Of a stretch of DNA of 64,000 nucleotides, positions 21,191 through 33,056 are shown piece by piece. Numbering within the stretch: the first letter of the stretch is position 1; every line of letters begins with the position of its first letter. Source of the stretch: Corylus avellana (lineage: Eukaryota > Streptophyta > Magnoliopsida > Fagales > Betulaceae); contig NC_081541.1 in assembly GCF_901000735.1 (NCBI RefSeq), positions 34,800,060 through 34,864,059 on the forward strand, read 5' to 3'. The notes below the pieces were generated by a model. That model made no database searches and had not been told where the DNA came from. It saw only the letters and a list, made by a program, of their open reading frames with translations. The translations under genes and the position numbers were made by a program.

Positions 21191-23557
21191 TTGTCAAACC
21201 TCCTAAAAATTACATTTTAAAATTACTATTTTTTCAAACCACACTTTTTGAAACCCTTGAACTAACCTAACAAATGTGTCCAACAACTTTGACATACTAT
21301 TCTAGCCCAAGATCAAGTCCACCATGAGTACATGACTAATTTCATACGTTAAGCTAATGTAATAAGTAATGCTAAAAATTGTATTTTTATCTCACAAATA
21401 TCTTATAATGTTGTCGTGGTCATCTTAACTATTTTTTTTTTTTTTTAATAACGACTAATTCGAGAATTAGTTAAAACTATCACATTAGCATATAATTATG
21501 AAATAAAATTATAATTTTTTTGAGAATATTTTTCCGGTCATGGTATAAACAATGTGTTTTGTACCGTGGAATATGAAGCATACACATAAGCTTGAAACAC
21601 AATAAAAATAATGTAATCGTTCACACCAAATCATTTTAATTCTATTGACAAAATACTTCATAGACAAAATATTAATTATCAAAATCACCATAGCCACCGT
21701 TTTAGTTGAATTTAGAGACTCCGATGTCGGAGATTCGAACGTAAGTGAATAGTTTGGTAATAAATAGAGGGTATTTTGTTAGAATTAATGAAAAATGCCA
21801 TAAAATTGAGTTGAAGTCAATAATTTCTTCCATAGAGTAACGTCAAGGCATCTCAATATGTCATCTAGGTGTGGTCCATTCTTATCTAAATCGGAGTCAA
21901 TTCTGATATTTTGTTCTCATCTCAAACAAAAGGGACAGATAAATAAAAATACCATTTTAGGACGTGACCTAGACGGCAAGAAAAAAAACTGGAAAAAGAG
22001 AAAAACAAGTATGTGTGGAATTTCGTAAGAAGTGAGGGGCATAACTGTACTTACACACTGAGATATTTTCAAATCCCCATTTAGGAGATATTTTCAAGGC
22101 CGTAAATATCTGTCGTATTGAATCAACATCACGTGACTGCAGTGGACCCTACTATCTAACCATCTTGGTCACTTTTTATTAACCAGGGTTCCCCCGAGCC
22201 AGCCAGCCACATTGACTCTCTTGGCGGTGTGTTTGGTTACAAGTACTGGCTTACTCTGAACCCAAAACCACTCTCACTCTTTGTTTTATTTTTTTATATT
22301 ATTTAAAGGAAAACTAACAAATATTTTAGCAGCTAATTTTTATTTTATCGAGAAAAATCCTGCATTTTATAGAAGAAGAGTATGCTTTGATATCTTGAAA
22401 TGCACTTTTTATTTATTTATTCATATCTTGATATGCACTTGATGCCTATCTTCACCTAACTTGTCTTGAAATTCTTGAGGGAATCTCTATTTTTTTTTTT
22501 TTTTTTTTACTTTGATTGATTTGCTTTTAGCACTTTTCCAACCACAGGTAAAGGATATCCGTTTCTTCCCTCCTCCTCCTCCCTAATATATATATATATT
22601 TCTTTCTTCTGAAAAATACAGTGGTGAGTCAAGTTTTTCTATTATTTGAAGTTTAAATTTATTTTAGTTGGTTTTTAAGGTTTTATTTAGATGAAACCCT
22701 CTGAGTAGTGGTTTTAGATCTCCGATATGTCTTTCATTTTTTTTGTCATTGTTTTTCTTTTTTTTTTTGAAATTAAATAACTAACAAATGGCGGATGAAT
22801 TTCTAGACATGTGAAATAATTTGTCATTGATGACGGAGGAAGCGAAGAAAATTGCGTTTGGAAGTGCGCTTTGTAGCGAAGATGGAAAAGATAGAAAATC
22901 ATTGCTTAATTGGAAAAGTTATGATAGATCAGTCAATGGACATGGATGTGATTTGTTTTACTAAAATATGATGCGGGTCTAAAAACTATTGGGACGATAG
23001 CATTCAATGAGTTAGATATGAACGTGGTCCTCATGTAGTTAATATGATTAGGTCTAATTCTATCATCTTCTCTTGCTTATATGACACATGGGATCTAGCC
23101 AAAAAAGACGGTTAAACAAAGCATAGATTGAATTTGAATGAAATGAATTTTACGTTGTATCTATGGTATTGTTTGGTTAGAGCAACTTACTCTCTTTTTA
23201 TGAAATTAATGAAGAATATTTGTTCTAAAAAATCAAATGTTTTGAAACCATTAAACAAAATAGACCATTTATATCTTCACACTTATTTTCTTTAATTATT
23301 ATATCTTATTGAAAATTGCATATTTTTTATACAATGAAAATGCATGTACCAATTGAGTTCATAGAAAATTAACACCATTGCATCAACCTCTAATAGAAGA
23401 ATTTAGATTAGAGTAAAGTAAGCCACTTAAAAGATATCATATTAGCGGTATAAAATGTATAATAAATGAGAACAAAGAATAGCATTACTTATTTAGATTG
23501 AGTGTTTTTGCATTGCGATTTCGCAAATCAAAAATGCTTTAACTATATTTTAAAAAA
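21191..23557. other. Gene-free interval
   Basis: A weak TAATGCTA-type hairpin MITE remnant is visible at about 21366-21500, and a long T run near 22490-22508. I see no convincing exon, domain or RNA gene. Confidence 0.45.
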
Positions 23558-23963
23558 GGAAAAATTACAGTTTACCCCTCCAAAGTTGACAATATTTTTC
23601 AATTCGAACATCAAAGTTTCAATTTTTGCAATCCACCTCCACAAAGTTTCAATTTTTTTTCAATTTAACCAATATTATCCCAAAATTTTCATATTGCCTC
23701 TGATTATTTTTTTATTTTTTTATTTTTTATGAAGAAAAAAAATTTGGGGGTACAAAAATAGCCAGATGGCCAAAGGGGTGGCCGTAATTTTTTTTTTAAA
23801 AAAAATAAAAAAATAAAAATTAGGAGCAATATGAGAAGTTTTGGATACAATTGGTCAAATTACAAAAATTTGAAACTTTGGGTGGTGGATTGCAAAAATT
23901 GAAACTTTGGTATTCGAATTGAAAAACGCTGTTAACTTTTGGGAGGTAAACTGTAATTTTCCC
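23558..23963. mobile_element. Foldback MITE with 8-bp duplication
   Basis: The left end GGAAAAATTACAGTTTACCC and the reverse complement of the right end GGGAAAATTACAGTTTACCT match over 18 of 20 bases, and pairing continues for well over 100 bp. TTAAAAAA flanks both sides (23550-23557 and 23964-23971). The centre has a GC-rich GGCCAAAGGGGTGGCC patch related to the 13.5-kb repeat. Confidence 0.85.
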
Positions 23964-24393
23964 TTAAAAAAATTTGTATATTTTGAAATCGTAAATCAAA
24001 ACAAATATCCTCATGAGATTATTTATCAAATAGTTCAAAAACCAAATTGCTTTCTCAAGTGAGTCAAGTGTATGGAATAACAAATAATAAATAAATTCAA
24101 TTAAATAATTTTACCGAACTCTAAGATTACGATTGCATAGGTAATTAGTGTATTATCTTTTAAATTACTATTATAAGTAAAACTTAAAAAGGAAGGGTTT
24201 ATTATATGCTGGCAGGGTTTGACTAATGCAAGAATAGGCAACACCTTATCCGGAGTATCCTATTTACAACTCACAAAGACAGACTAGTATCTGTAACCAA
24301 ACAGACCACCACAATCACCGCTCGTTCCGCTCTGAAGTTAACCCGAGTTAGCAACGAAGGTGCACCGCAAACTAACCCTGGTTACACCTCTCA

Positions 24394-24405
24394 GATCTAT
24401 ATAAT
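24394..24405 (+). promoter_or_regulatory. TATA box of the GRP7-type gene
   Basis: ATCTATATAATC lies about 105 bp upstream of the start codon, followed by a CT-rich leader (CTCTCAATTTCC), a normal arrangement for a highly expressed plant gene. Confidence 0.6.
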
Positions 24406-24503
24406 CATGCTTGAGGCTCCTTCATTACTCGCACTTTCCTGAGAGATCCCTCTCAATTTCCTATTTTCCCTTCCTATCCCTTTTCTAGGTTTTACTCTCA
24501 GCT

Positions 24504-25291
24504 ATGTCTGCCGAAGTTGAATACAGATGCTTTGTCGGCGGGCTCGCCTGGGCCACCGATGACGAGGCCCTGCAGCGAGCCTTTTCTCCCTATGGCGATA
24601 TCCTTGAATCGAAGGTCCGTTTGTCGTCGCAGAGAGCTCGGATCTGACTCGATTCGGCTTTGCGATGCGAAATCTGTTCTGATCTGATCTGCTCTGTTTG
24701 TGTTACTTGATTCTCTCTGTGTTACTATATGAAACTGATTCTTTTATTACTCTCTCACACAAATCGGTACGTTCATCTTCCGCTTTGTTACAAAAGGGCG
24801 AAGATCGATCGGTTCTGTATTTTTTTTTTTCTCTTTTCACTGTGGTTCTGATTAGATCTGGTTGTTTTGTTTCTCAGATTATCAACGACCGCGAGACCGG
24901 TAGGTCCAGAGGCTTCGGATTCGTGACCTTCGGCAACGAGAAGGCGATGAGGGATGCGATCGAAGGTATGAACGGTCAGAACCTCGACGGTCGTAACATT
25001 ACCGTCAACGAAGCCCAATCCCGTGGAAACGGAGGAGGTGGCGGCGGCGGCGGTTATGGCGGTAGCCGTAGCGGTGGTGGTTACGGAGGCGGTGGACGCC
25101 GTGAAGGAGGTGGTGGTTATAGCCGAGGCGGTGGTGGAGGTGGTTACGGTGGTGGTGGTGGCGGCTACGGTGGTGGCGGTAGCGGCGGAGGCGGTTATGG
25201 TGGTAGCCGTGACCGTGGATACGGTGACAGCGGTGGTTCGAGGTATTCTTCCAGGGGTGGCGGCGGCAGTGAAGGCAGCTGGAGGAGCTGA
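24504..25291 (+). CDS. GRP7: GRP7/GRP8-type glycine-rich RNA-binding protein
   Basis: Two exons, 24504-24614 and 24878-25291, encode 174 residues. Residues about 6-84 form one RNA-recognition motif, with RNP2 near 9-16 (CFVGGLAW) and RNP1 at 48-55 (RGFGFVTF). The rest is a long Gly/Tyr/Ser/Arg tail of GGGGY-type repeats. Domain order, the intron position inside the RRM after ESK, and the length fit class IV glycine-rich proteins (AtGRP7/AtGRP8). These shuttle between nucleus and cytoplasm, influence splicing and RNA stability, and act in clock output, cold, flowering and immunity. ATG 24504 is the start because the conserved N-terminus begins there in the upstream exon; an ATG inside the intron would lose RNP2. 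GC is higher than the neighbourhood because of the glycine codons. The family call is firm; one-to-one orthology to GRP7 rather than GRP8 is not established. Confidence 0.96.
24615..24877 (+). other. GRP7-type gene intron, possible autoregulatory splice control
   Basis: The 263-bp intron runs from GTCCGT to TTTCTCAG and splits the RRM. Reading from exon 1 into the intron meets TGA at 24645-24647, so partial or full retention yields a truncated product. A plausible internal donor, GTACGT, begins at 24767. In AtGRP7 an internal cryptic donor is used when the protein is abundant, and that transcript is degraded by nonsense-mediated decay. The same layout is possible here, but its use is inferred. 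Confidence 0.6.
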
Positions 25292-25365
25292 ATGATTTGC
25301 TTAGCGTTTATTTAGGCTTTTGATGATTTGTGTTCTCGTTGATTTGAGTGTTGGTGCTCTGGCTC

Positions 25366-25376
25366 GTTCTGGTTCT
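25366..25376 (+). promoter_or_regulatory. Candidate GRP self-binding motif in the 3' UTR
   Basis: GTTCTGGTTCT lies 75 bp after the stop codon within a U/G-rich tract. From memory, the mapped AtGRP7 binding site in its own 3' UTR contains GUUCUGGUUCU. Retention of this string supports negative autoregulation at the RNA level. Confidence 0.55.
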
Positions 25377-25655
25377 CTATGTTATGGCTTTCAGTTTGGT
25401 GCTCTCTTTTTTGACCGATGGTTCCCGTGTTCCGAGGTTATGTTACCCAAAAATGTGAAAGAAAATTACTTTAATGAAATGAAGTATATATGTTCTTTCG
25501 AATACCTTGTTATCTGATTTATTTCTTGTCGACTTTGCAAAACAGTGCCTCTGAATCTAAAGTACGCAACTAATCCAATCTAGGGCTGTAATATTTGTCA
25601 CAATAATTTGAAAGAATTACGAATTAAATTGGTTAGATCTTTAGATTGATTTAAA

Positions 25656-26011
25656 TGTCGAATTCGACATTGAAGAACATAGTCTACCACCTAATGATTT
25701 GTTATTGTATATGATTTCTTTTTTCGTAGAAGATTGGGTTCTGATTCTTCACCAAAAAAAAAGGTAGTAGAGAAATCTCGCCACTACGAATTCGTCGACT
25801 TTTGTGATTCCAGTCGTCGGCGTGGGATTGTAATGTCGAATTCGACATTGAAGAACATAGGCTACCACCTAATGATTTGTTATTGTATATGATTTCTTTT
25901 TCGTAGAAGATTAGGTTCTGATTCTTTACAAAAAGGAAAAGGTAGTAGAGAAATCTCGCCACTACGAATTCGTCGACTTTTGTGATTCTAGTCGTCGGCG
26001 TGGGATTGTAA
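25656..26011. repeat. 178-bp tandem duplication
   Basis: The units 25656-25833 and 25834-26011 differ by a few substitutions and small indels. Each starts with the palindrome TGTCGAATTCGACA and contains a second inverted-looking CGAATTCGTCGA. They lie just downstream of the GRP7-type gene. I see no coding. Confidence 0.9.
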
Positions 26012-26339
26012 TGGTATATTCTCTAGGGTTTTCTAGAATTATCGCTAGGTATCTTCAATCCGGAAAGGAACGGTTTAGATCGGGTCAACTTATTTGTCGG
26101 TTATTAGTCCTGAGTTAGCTATTTCTTTTAATTAGCTTGAAGATTATTGTTATTTTTAAAATTTTATTGACACAATATAGGTTTAATTGAGTGGGCATAA
26201 ATAACAGTATCTTGCATCTCGATAAAATACCTTAGGTATTATTCCGCCAAGTTTCAATATACGTTGTAATTCCCACATCTCAGATTCTCATGTAACCTTT
26301 TTCTCAGCTACTAGAAGACTAGTGTTATCTTTTCTCAAT

Positions 26340-26565
26340 TGTGTTTCCCATTATCCAGCAATAGCAGCGGGAGAAAATTCGTAAGACAAGCGCAGGAGAC
26401 AACCACGTAGGCTGCCCTAGAGGCATGGGCTGCTAACCATTTAGGAAAACTTGGGCCTCCAGCACAGTATTACCCTCCAAAATCAACTTCTCTAGGCCCA
26501 GATTAATAGTTCTTGAGCATCAATCACGGCCGCTTGGGCCTCACCAGAGTTTGGATCGTATCGCA
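26340..26565 (-). pseudogene. RNase H (LINE-type) remnant
   Basis: On the minus strand, broken frames give SGEAQAAV then GLEKLILEGNTVLEA. These resemble the active-site glutamate helix and the acidic LEGD strand of RVT_3-type RNase H, with D changed to N in the latter. Stops and frame changes abound. It is a short decayed fragment and the call is tentative. Confidence 0.4.
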
Positions 26566-27735
26566 TGGCTGGCATCTTTTCTCTAGTTTACTGTTTTTGT
26601 TTTTTCTGTTTTTAATCTTTTCTCTAACTTTGAAGAATCCAGACCACCCAATGGGGCAAGGCACGCCCAAAAGAAAGTAAAAAAGAAATTCTTAGGACTC
26701 GGGAGAAGCAAGGAATAAGGATCAAGAATTGGAATTTTATCAAAATTTATACGATTAATTGTTACAGTCCCTCTATACTTGTCTCTTTCAGCCTTGTCAA
26801 GTATTTGAATTATAAGCTGTTTTGTTTTTAGGGTGTTTGAATCAGTGAGAGTTTATATGAGTCCATTTATGGTAAAATTGTATAGAGAGAAGTTTGTAAG
26901 GAGGTGAAGTTTTCTAACCTATCCTAAATTACCCCATTGCAGACCTGATATTCAAGTTCTTAACATCAAAAACTGTGTAAGGAGGAGAAGAAGAAAGGAA
27001 GAAGCGTTCGAATTTTGTTAAAGTATACAATCAATGACCTTGATAATTAAAATGAAGAATAATGCTACACTTATTCTCACTTTTTTTTTTTAATGGGATA
27101 TATGTCTCATTTATGGCCTCAACATCTCTTTAAAGAGATTCTGACCATTAACTGAATATTCCTCAGTTCAAAATGGACTGGAGAGGATCCATTCGCGTTT
27201 AACTGCATGAGAATTTTTCACATTTATAGGTTACTTTTAAAACTACTATTGAATATGAAATGGATTTTTATTAAATTTTAATTCAATGGTGATTTTAAAA
27301 GTTACGCATGAAAGAAACAGATCATCTCAATTTCATTCCATTTGGCACCTCCTAAATATACTAACTCGATCCTCGTAATTTCAAATGAAATGGAAAAAAT
27401 CATTCTTCACAACTATGAGCGTGGAAAAATGAATGTAAAAAAGTGGAAGTAAGATAGCATTACTCTAAAATGAATTATGGTTTACTCAAACAATGACACA
27501 ATCAAATTTACTTATTCATTGATAAATAAAATTCCTTATTAAGATGGCTTGGGCACAATTTGTCATTGAGCGGCTCCCTAGACAAGGCAACGTCAACATG
27601 TCCTCTCATGTGGTGACTTCCAACCCCATAAAAAGAACCTAATTGTCCCCTCCCTCCTCTTGGTGCCACCCACCTTCAACTATTGCCCGTTATTTTCTTG
27701 TTTTGTCTTAACCAAACAATATGAAATTAAAGAAA
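26566..27735. other. Gene-free interval
   Basis: 27085-27310 contains a repeat whose inner part (GTTACTTTTAAAACTACTATT and inverse) folds back and is related to sequence near 13.2 and 52.8 kb. The adjacent ATATGTCTCATTT...GAGGATCC stretch is shared with 15.44-15.53 kb. No exon is seen. Confidence 0.45.
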
Positions 27736-28598
27736 AAGTTTACATACTCCCCTCAAATTATCACTAAATTAACAAAGTTACTCCCGAACTTTCAATCAAG
27801 ACAATGTCCTCCTAAACTACTAAAATATTGCCAATGTCCCCCAAGGCTTGCAAGAAGACAAAAATGACTATAATATATATATATATTTTTTTGGTCAAAA
27901 ACACAAAAATACCCCTATAAATTAAAAAAGCAAAAAAAAAAAGATTAAATTTCCACTCCCTTTTTATTTATTTATTTATTTTCTGTTTTTAATTTTTTGT
28001 TTTTTTATTAAGGGTATTTTCTTCATTAGGAGGACATTGACAATTTTTGATAATTTGGGAGGACATTGTCGCAATTAAAAGTTTAGGACTAGGCAGGGCC
28101 GGCTCAATGGCTAGGCCATTGAGGCAGTCACCTAGGGCCCCCAGTTAGTAAGGCCCAAAATTATTTTTAATAAAGCCCAAAAAAATTTTTAATAAGGCCT
28201 AAAATTTTTTTTAATTTTATTTTAACTTAAGGCCTAATTTTTTTTATTTTTTTTTTTAAAATAAGGCCCACAATTTTTTCCCATAAAAATTTAAGGCCTC
28301 TAAAATAATGCCCCAATATAATAAGCCCATTGTAAAATAAGACCAATTAACCCAAAAAAACAAATATGCCACATCAATTTTTTTTGGCAACTAGTTAAAA
28401 GTTAAACTTAAAAGTCATGAAACAGCAATGAGAATAAAAATAATAATAATATTATAAAAATATAATAATATTATAAAAATAAATATTATTTAATTAATAT
28501 TTAAATATTAAAAAAAATAAGGTCCAACTTCAAAATTTCGCCTAAGCCCCCAAATACATTGAGCCGGCCCTGGGACTAGGTGGACTTTCCCATAAAAT
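27733..28598. mobile_element. Foldback MITE split by a hAT insertion
   Basis: The left arm (GACAATGTCCTCCTAAACTA) and the right arm (reverse complement GACAATGTCCTCCCAAATTA) pair. The right arm is interrupted precisely at GGACTAGG by the hAT element 28094-28572; removing the insert and one duplicate restores the arm. The outer limits are approximate. Confidence 0.65.
28094..28572. mobile_element. hAT-type MITE, complete
   Basis: A 16-bp perfect terminal inverted repeat CAGGGCCGGCTCAATG lies at 28094-28109 and in inverse at 28557-28572. It is flanked by the 8-bp duplication GGACTAGG (28086-28093 and 28573-28580). CAGGG ends with an 8-bp duplication are the hAT signature. The 479-bp interior repeats AAGGCCCAAAATT-like words and has no transposase. 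Confidence 0.93.
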
Positions 28599-28829
28599 TA
28601 ATAATTTTCTTTAAAAATAATTTGAAAGAGAATTTCCGGAATGGGAAAATATCTTTTATGGGCCGAGTCCGGGCCTGGAGTTTTACTTAGGGCCATACCA
28701 ATACACTGTCGCTGCAAATCCTCTCCCCTTTTCTTCCATTCGATAAAAGTAGAAAGGATCCACTCATTTGGCCCCTCTTCCTTTTTGTATTGCATACCAA
28801 AAAACATATTTTATAATGTGGAATAATAA

Positions 28830-29600
28830 TATTGTGGAAATAACAATAAGGAGAGAAAAGAGATAAATACACAAAAATTAAGGTGGTTCGACAATATGTC
28901 TATATCCACACACTAAAGCACTATACATTTTGCTTTTATTAAATGATTTGATAGTATATATAAGGCTTCAATATATAGAAGCCAAAGGGAGGAAGACTCT
29001 CATATATTAGCAATATGGGACAAGCCTACTGAAGAAATTCGTGGGCTTAATTCATCTCATAAAATCGGTTCAATAAGAGAGGGTTGCCTATTCCTTATAA
29101 ATATGCCCAAGATCTTGTCCACAAGCAATATGAGATCATTCCTCAACACCCTTCCTCATGTACAGGCCAATATTTTTTCTAATCCTTATCACGAGTAAGT
29201 AGTGTGGGCCCCATTTATCTTGTGGTAGGCTCTGATACCAATTAAAAAATTGTAGTCTTAACGCATCTCATAAAATCGGTTTAATAAGAGAGAGCTGTCC
29301 ATTCCTTATAAACATGTCCAAGATCTTGTCCATATGTAATGTGAGATCATTCCTCCGTCAATTCACTCCATTTAACATGGTATCAGAGCCAAAGATTCTG
29401 TGATTAAACTTTGACTCCGTCAATTTACTCCTATTTAAATTAAATATTCCACGTGTTGAGCCTCACTTATTAAAAAGGAGTTTGAGCCCATACGTGAGGA
29501 GGAATATTAAAGTAATGGTTAAGTAATTAAATTTACCTCTTCTTATCAGCTTAAACTTTTAGAATAAATGGTAGTTTAACACTTACATATTCTCTAACAG
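28830..29600. mobile_element. LTR-retroelement remnant with two primer-binding sites
   Basis: TGGTATCAGAGCC, the primer-binding site complementary to initiator tRNA-Met, occurs at 29378-29390 on the plus strand and at 29228-29240 on the minus strand. A direct repeat of about 92 bp (29053-29144 and 29264-29354, containing CAAGATCTTGTCCA) lies between and beside them. This fits decayed or rearranged small LTR elements. No gag-pol coding is seen. Confidence 0.55.
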
Positions 29601-31964
29601 CATTGGATACATTGAAAATCAATATCATCTAAATATCGAGATAAATTATGAGAGGTACTGGACCATCCAAAATACCTTGAACCGGCTTGTATGCTCAAAA
29701 AAGCATTTGAACTCACAAGAAACACGACATGTTGCAAGAGTCTAAAAAGTGTTGAATGATTATGAATTGTACACTTACATAGGAAGAATCTTGGTACGAG
29801 ATTCATCCATATCCAACACAGTTTCTGTCCAAATCCTCATCTAAATCTGACACGAGCTACTGTACAGAACCTCAGGTGTTTCCTAGAACAAGTCCAAGAA
29901 AATGACATGACTGGCTACAACTGATACACTCGTTTCTTCTGTGGTCGCCAGTTAGCTACCTCAAAAATTTCAAGTTCTACAAATTTTTTTCTTCTTCTTC
30001 AATATCTAGCATTTAATGTTAAGGAACCAACATAGTTTGTTTTGAATTCACTCTTTAAATCCAAACAGATTGGAACCACTCTCTAGCATTATCCTTATCT
30101 CTAGCATTATCTCTAACATTATCCTTATCTTTAGCATTATCCTTATAATTGTTTTTATTTTTTCCCTTTTAGTGTTCTAGTTGTATTTGTTCTACTTGTT
30201 TGTATTATATTAGTTCTCCTAGTTTGTATTAAGTTTGGGTTTATCAAACTTGATTACAATTGTAACTTTTTGCCTATATAGACAATGAGAGAACGAAGTT
30301 GAGACTTCATTCTGCCAAAAGCAAGTTTAATCTGCTTTCTTTCATTTAGGACTGCATTTTGTCAACTTAAAATAGCTATAAAGAAGGGATTTAGGTTCCT
30401 GCTATTCCCTTAATTCAAGCTGTTCATTCAAGATAGAGCCATGCACAGAAGCATTAAAAATAATAAATAGAAAAAAAAATCTTAAGAAGTTAACGGGCTA
30501 GATCACTCATTAATTAAGATGGTTGATCACTCCAACAAAGTGTTTAGCAAACGCCACCTTTAATAAAGTAGTTGTGATGGGAAGCTGCAAGGGAGGGATC
30601 TTTTGTGTGAGGAGTTTGAATTTATGTGAATAAATAAATACATAAATACATATAATCTTTTTATATATATGTGCACACGTTTATGTAGAATAAAAGTATA
30701 GCAGTCTTCAACTTATTTCCATAACAATTAACAAATCATAAGTCATAATTGTATATAAAAGTTATATATTTATAAAATCATCTATATTGTGCTTGTGTTT
30801 TTTAAAAGCTATAAGCCTACAACATGGCTATGTTGTTTTGGTCTGAGTACTACTAGTAGACAGCTTGAACTATTTGAGGGGTGAAAGTTAACATTGATTG
30901 GGCCATACTACAGAAAATATCATTTTTTATAAAGATTGTAAAATTTTTTTGGAGTTGCCAATACTACCCAACAATCTACGCAAATCTGCTTTCGGCTACC
31001 ATCCCAAATGATTGATTAGCCACCAAAAGGGGTGGTAATTGGCTACCTTAGGGGAATGCTTGTGTGGTCAACCATCCCTTTAAAGGGTGAGAGGGTGATC
31101 AACCACCCTTAAGCTAGCTATATATGTGGGTAGTCAGCCACTTCTAAAAAAGTTATGGGGTGAACCAACTACCTCTATACGCTTTAAAAGGGTGGTTGGC
31201 TAAAGGGTGAGGAGGTGATCAAACCACCTCAGCCACTTTTTTGGGGTGCTCAGCTCACCCTGAACAATTTCTTAAAGTGGTGTATAATTGTTATAGATAG
31301 AATTAGGATGAGATAAGATTAGAAGTTGTGTTGGGTTGGTTTAATTAATAAGAATCATTTAAATTTAAGATTGGGATTAGAATTAATTTTATCATTGTTT
31401 TAAGATTTGAGTTCTTATTAGTTTAAGTGTTTTCTTATTGTATAGTCTATTTAAAGACTATTCTATTGTTAATAAAATTATCAGACAAGTTTATTCCCAA
31501 ACTTAGGTTGGAAGAAAGTTCAAATTCTCTCTAGTAACTTAACCTAAATTATCTACCTCTTTTATTTTTCGTTTTTACTTGGTTCATTGATTGAAAATAA
31601 AGAAACTGGAGTTTTGAGGAACACTGTTGTACCATATCGCAAGCAAATCACAAAGGATGAGGAAGGACAAAAGCATTGACATTGCACTTGAATGAGAATG
31701 ACAATCGAGCAGTGTAAGGATAGAAGAATACATGGCGCCCGACAAGATCGATCTTGGACTGTTCCGACTGAATCTTTTCTAACACGAATCAAAGTACAGG
31801 TGAATTCATGGAAAATTTGAATTCAGATGTTAGAAATGAAGTGAATTCCTGAAGCTAAAACGCAGGCCAACTACTTTTCAAATACTTCCAACATGGTCTT
31901 TCAACATGCTCATCATAAAATGATAAGAGAACCATATATCATTGGTGTATCCATCTCGGCATGC
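29600..31964. other. Gene-free interval with LTR-like stretches
   Basis: 30090-30160 has four short repeats of TCTAGCATTATCCTTA type. 30170-30340 and 31290-31520 look like LTR 3' ends (T-rich leader, TATATAGACAATGAGAG, polyadenylation-like AATAAAA). 30990-31265 is a diverged GGTGG/CCACC repeat like that at 13.5 kb. I see no exon. Confidence 0.4.
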
Positions 31965-33056
31965 CACTATAAAAAAACTATCAATTTCTGACGTGGTTAC
32001 AGTATACGAATTTTTTCACGTCACTAATTACTGACGTGGCATTTTGTACCACGTCAGTAAATATTTTATTGACGTATTAAATTTCAACACGTCAATAATT
32101 ACTGATGTGTTAAAATATCGCTTCAGAAATTGTCAAAAATTACTGACGTGTTAAAATACCACGTCAGAAATTTCTGACGTGGTATTTTAACATGTAAGTA
32201 ATTTTTGACGTGTGAAACTACTACGTCAGAAATTTCTGACGTGGTATTTTAACACTTCTGACGTGACATTTTCACACGTCAATAATTGCTGACGTGTTAA
32301 ATGTTGGCACGTCACTAAAAAAATGAGCGGGATATTCAACTTTTTCCCTCTTCTTATTATTTATTCTTTCCCTCTTCTTTTATTTCCCCACTCTCTCTCT
32401 CTCCTCTCTCAATCTCTGTCTTCTCTCTGCACAGCTAGGTCCCTCTAGAGTCTAGAGGGAAGAAGAAAAAGAAAAGGAGAAGAGAAAAAGAAGAGAAGCA
32501 GTAGAAGAAAAGTAGAAGAAGAAGAAAAAGAAAAGGAGAAGAGAAGCAGAAGAAAAGAAAAAAAAAAAAAAAAAAAAAAGGAGAAGAGAAGATAAGAAGA
32601 TTTTTTGGGTTTTTGAAGATTTGTTGGATTTGACGTTTGGGTTTTTGATTTTTCAGGTTGATTTTTTGATATGGGTTTTTGATTTTTTGAAGATTTTTTG
32701 GGTTTGGGTTTTTGAAAATAGAGAAAAGAAGAGAGAGAGAGTGAGAAAATGGAGAAAAGAAGAGAGGGAGAGCTGGAGAAATGAAATTGGTGAAAAAAAA
32801 AATTTAAAAATTATTTTAATTGAAAAAAAAATTCCAAAAAAAATTTTAAAAAAGAAAAAATTATTATTTTTTAATAATTTTTTAAAAATTTACTTGTGTC
32901 AAATAGTAACACGTTATTAAAAAAAATTTACTAACTCCTATGTTTTTTACCTTCAACTCACATCATAAACGCTATGTCAGAAAAGTTTTATGACATATTA
33001 GACACCATGACACGTAAAAAAACTCTGACCAAGAAAAAAATGATTTTTTTGTAGTG
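31965..33056. mobile_element. Non-autonomous CACTA transposon, complete
   Basis: The left terminus CACTATAAAAAAACTAT and the reverse complement of the right terminus CACTACAAAAAAATCAT are typical CACTA ends. TGC flanks both sides (31962-31964 and 33057-33059), the expected 3-bp duplication. The left subterminal 340 bp (31990-32330) holds about fourteen TGACGTG/CACGTCA words in both orientations, probably the subterminal transposase-binding repeats of the superfamily. The centre is CT-rich then GA-rich microsatellite-like sequence without a transposase frame. Confidence 0.9.

Noticed and set aside
24788..25295. Antisense frame and Val/Ala-rich shifted frame over the GRP7-type gene
   Set aside because: They are shadows of the glycine-rich repeat read in other frames.
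28598..28872. Overlapping short frames on both strands
   Set aside because: Mutually overlapping, no domain, within repeat-rich DNA.
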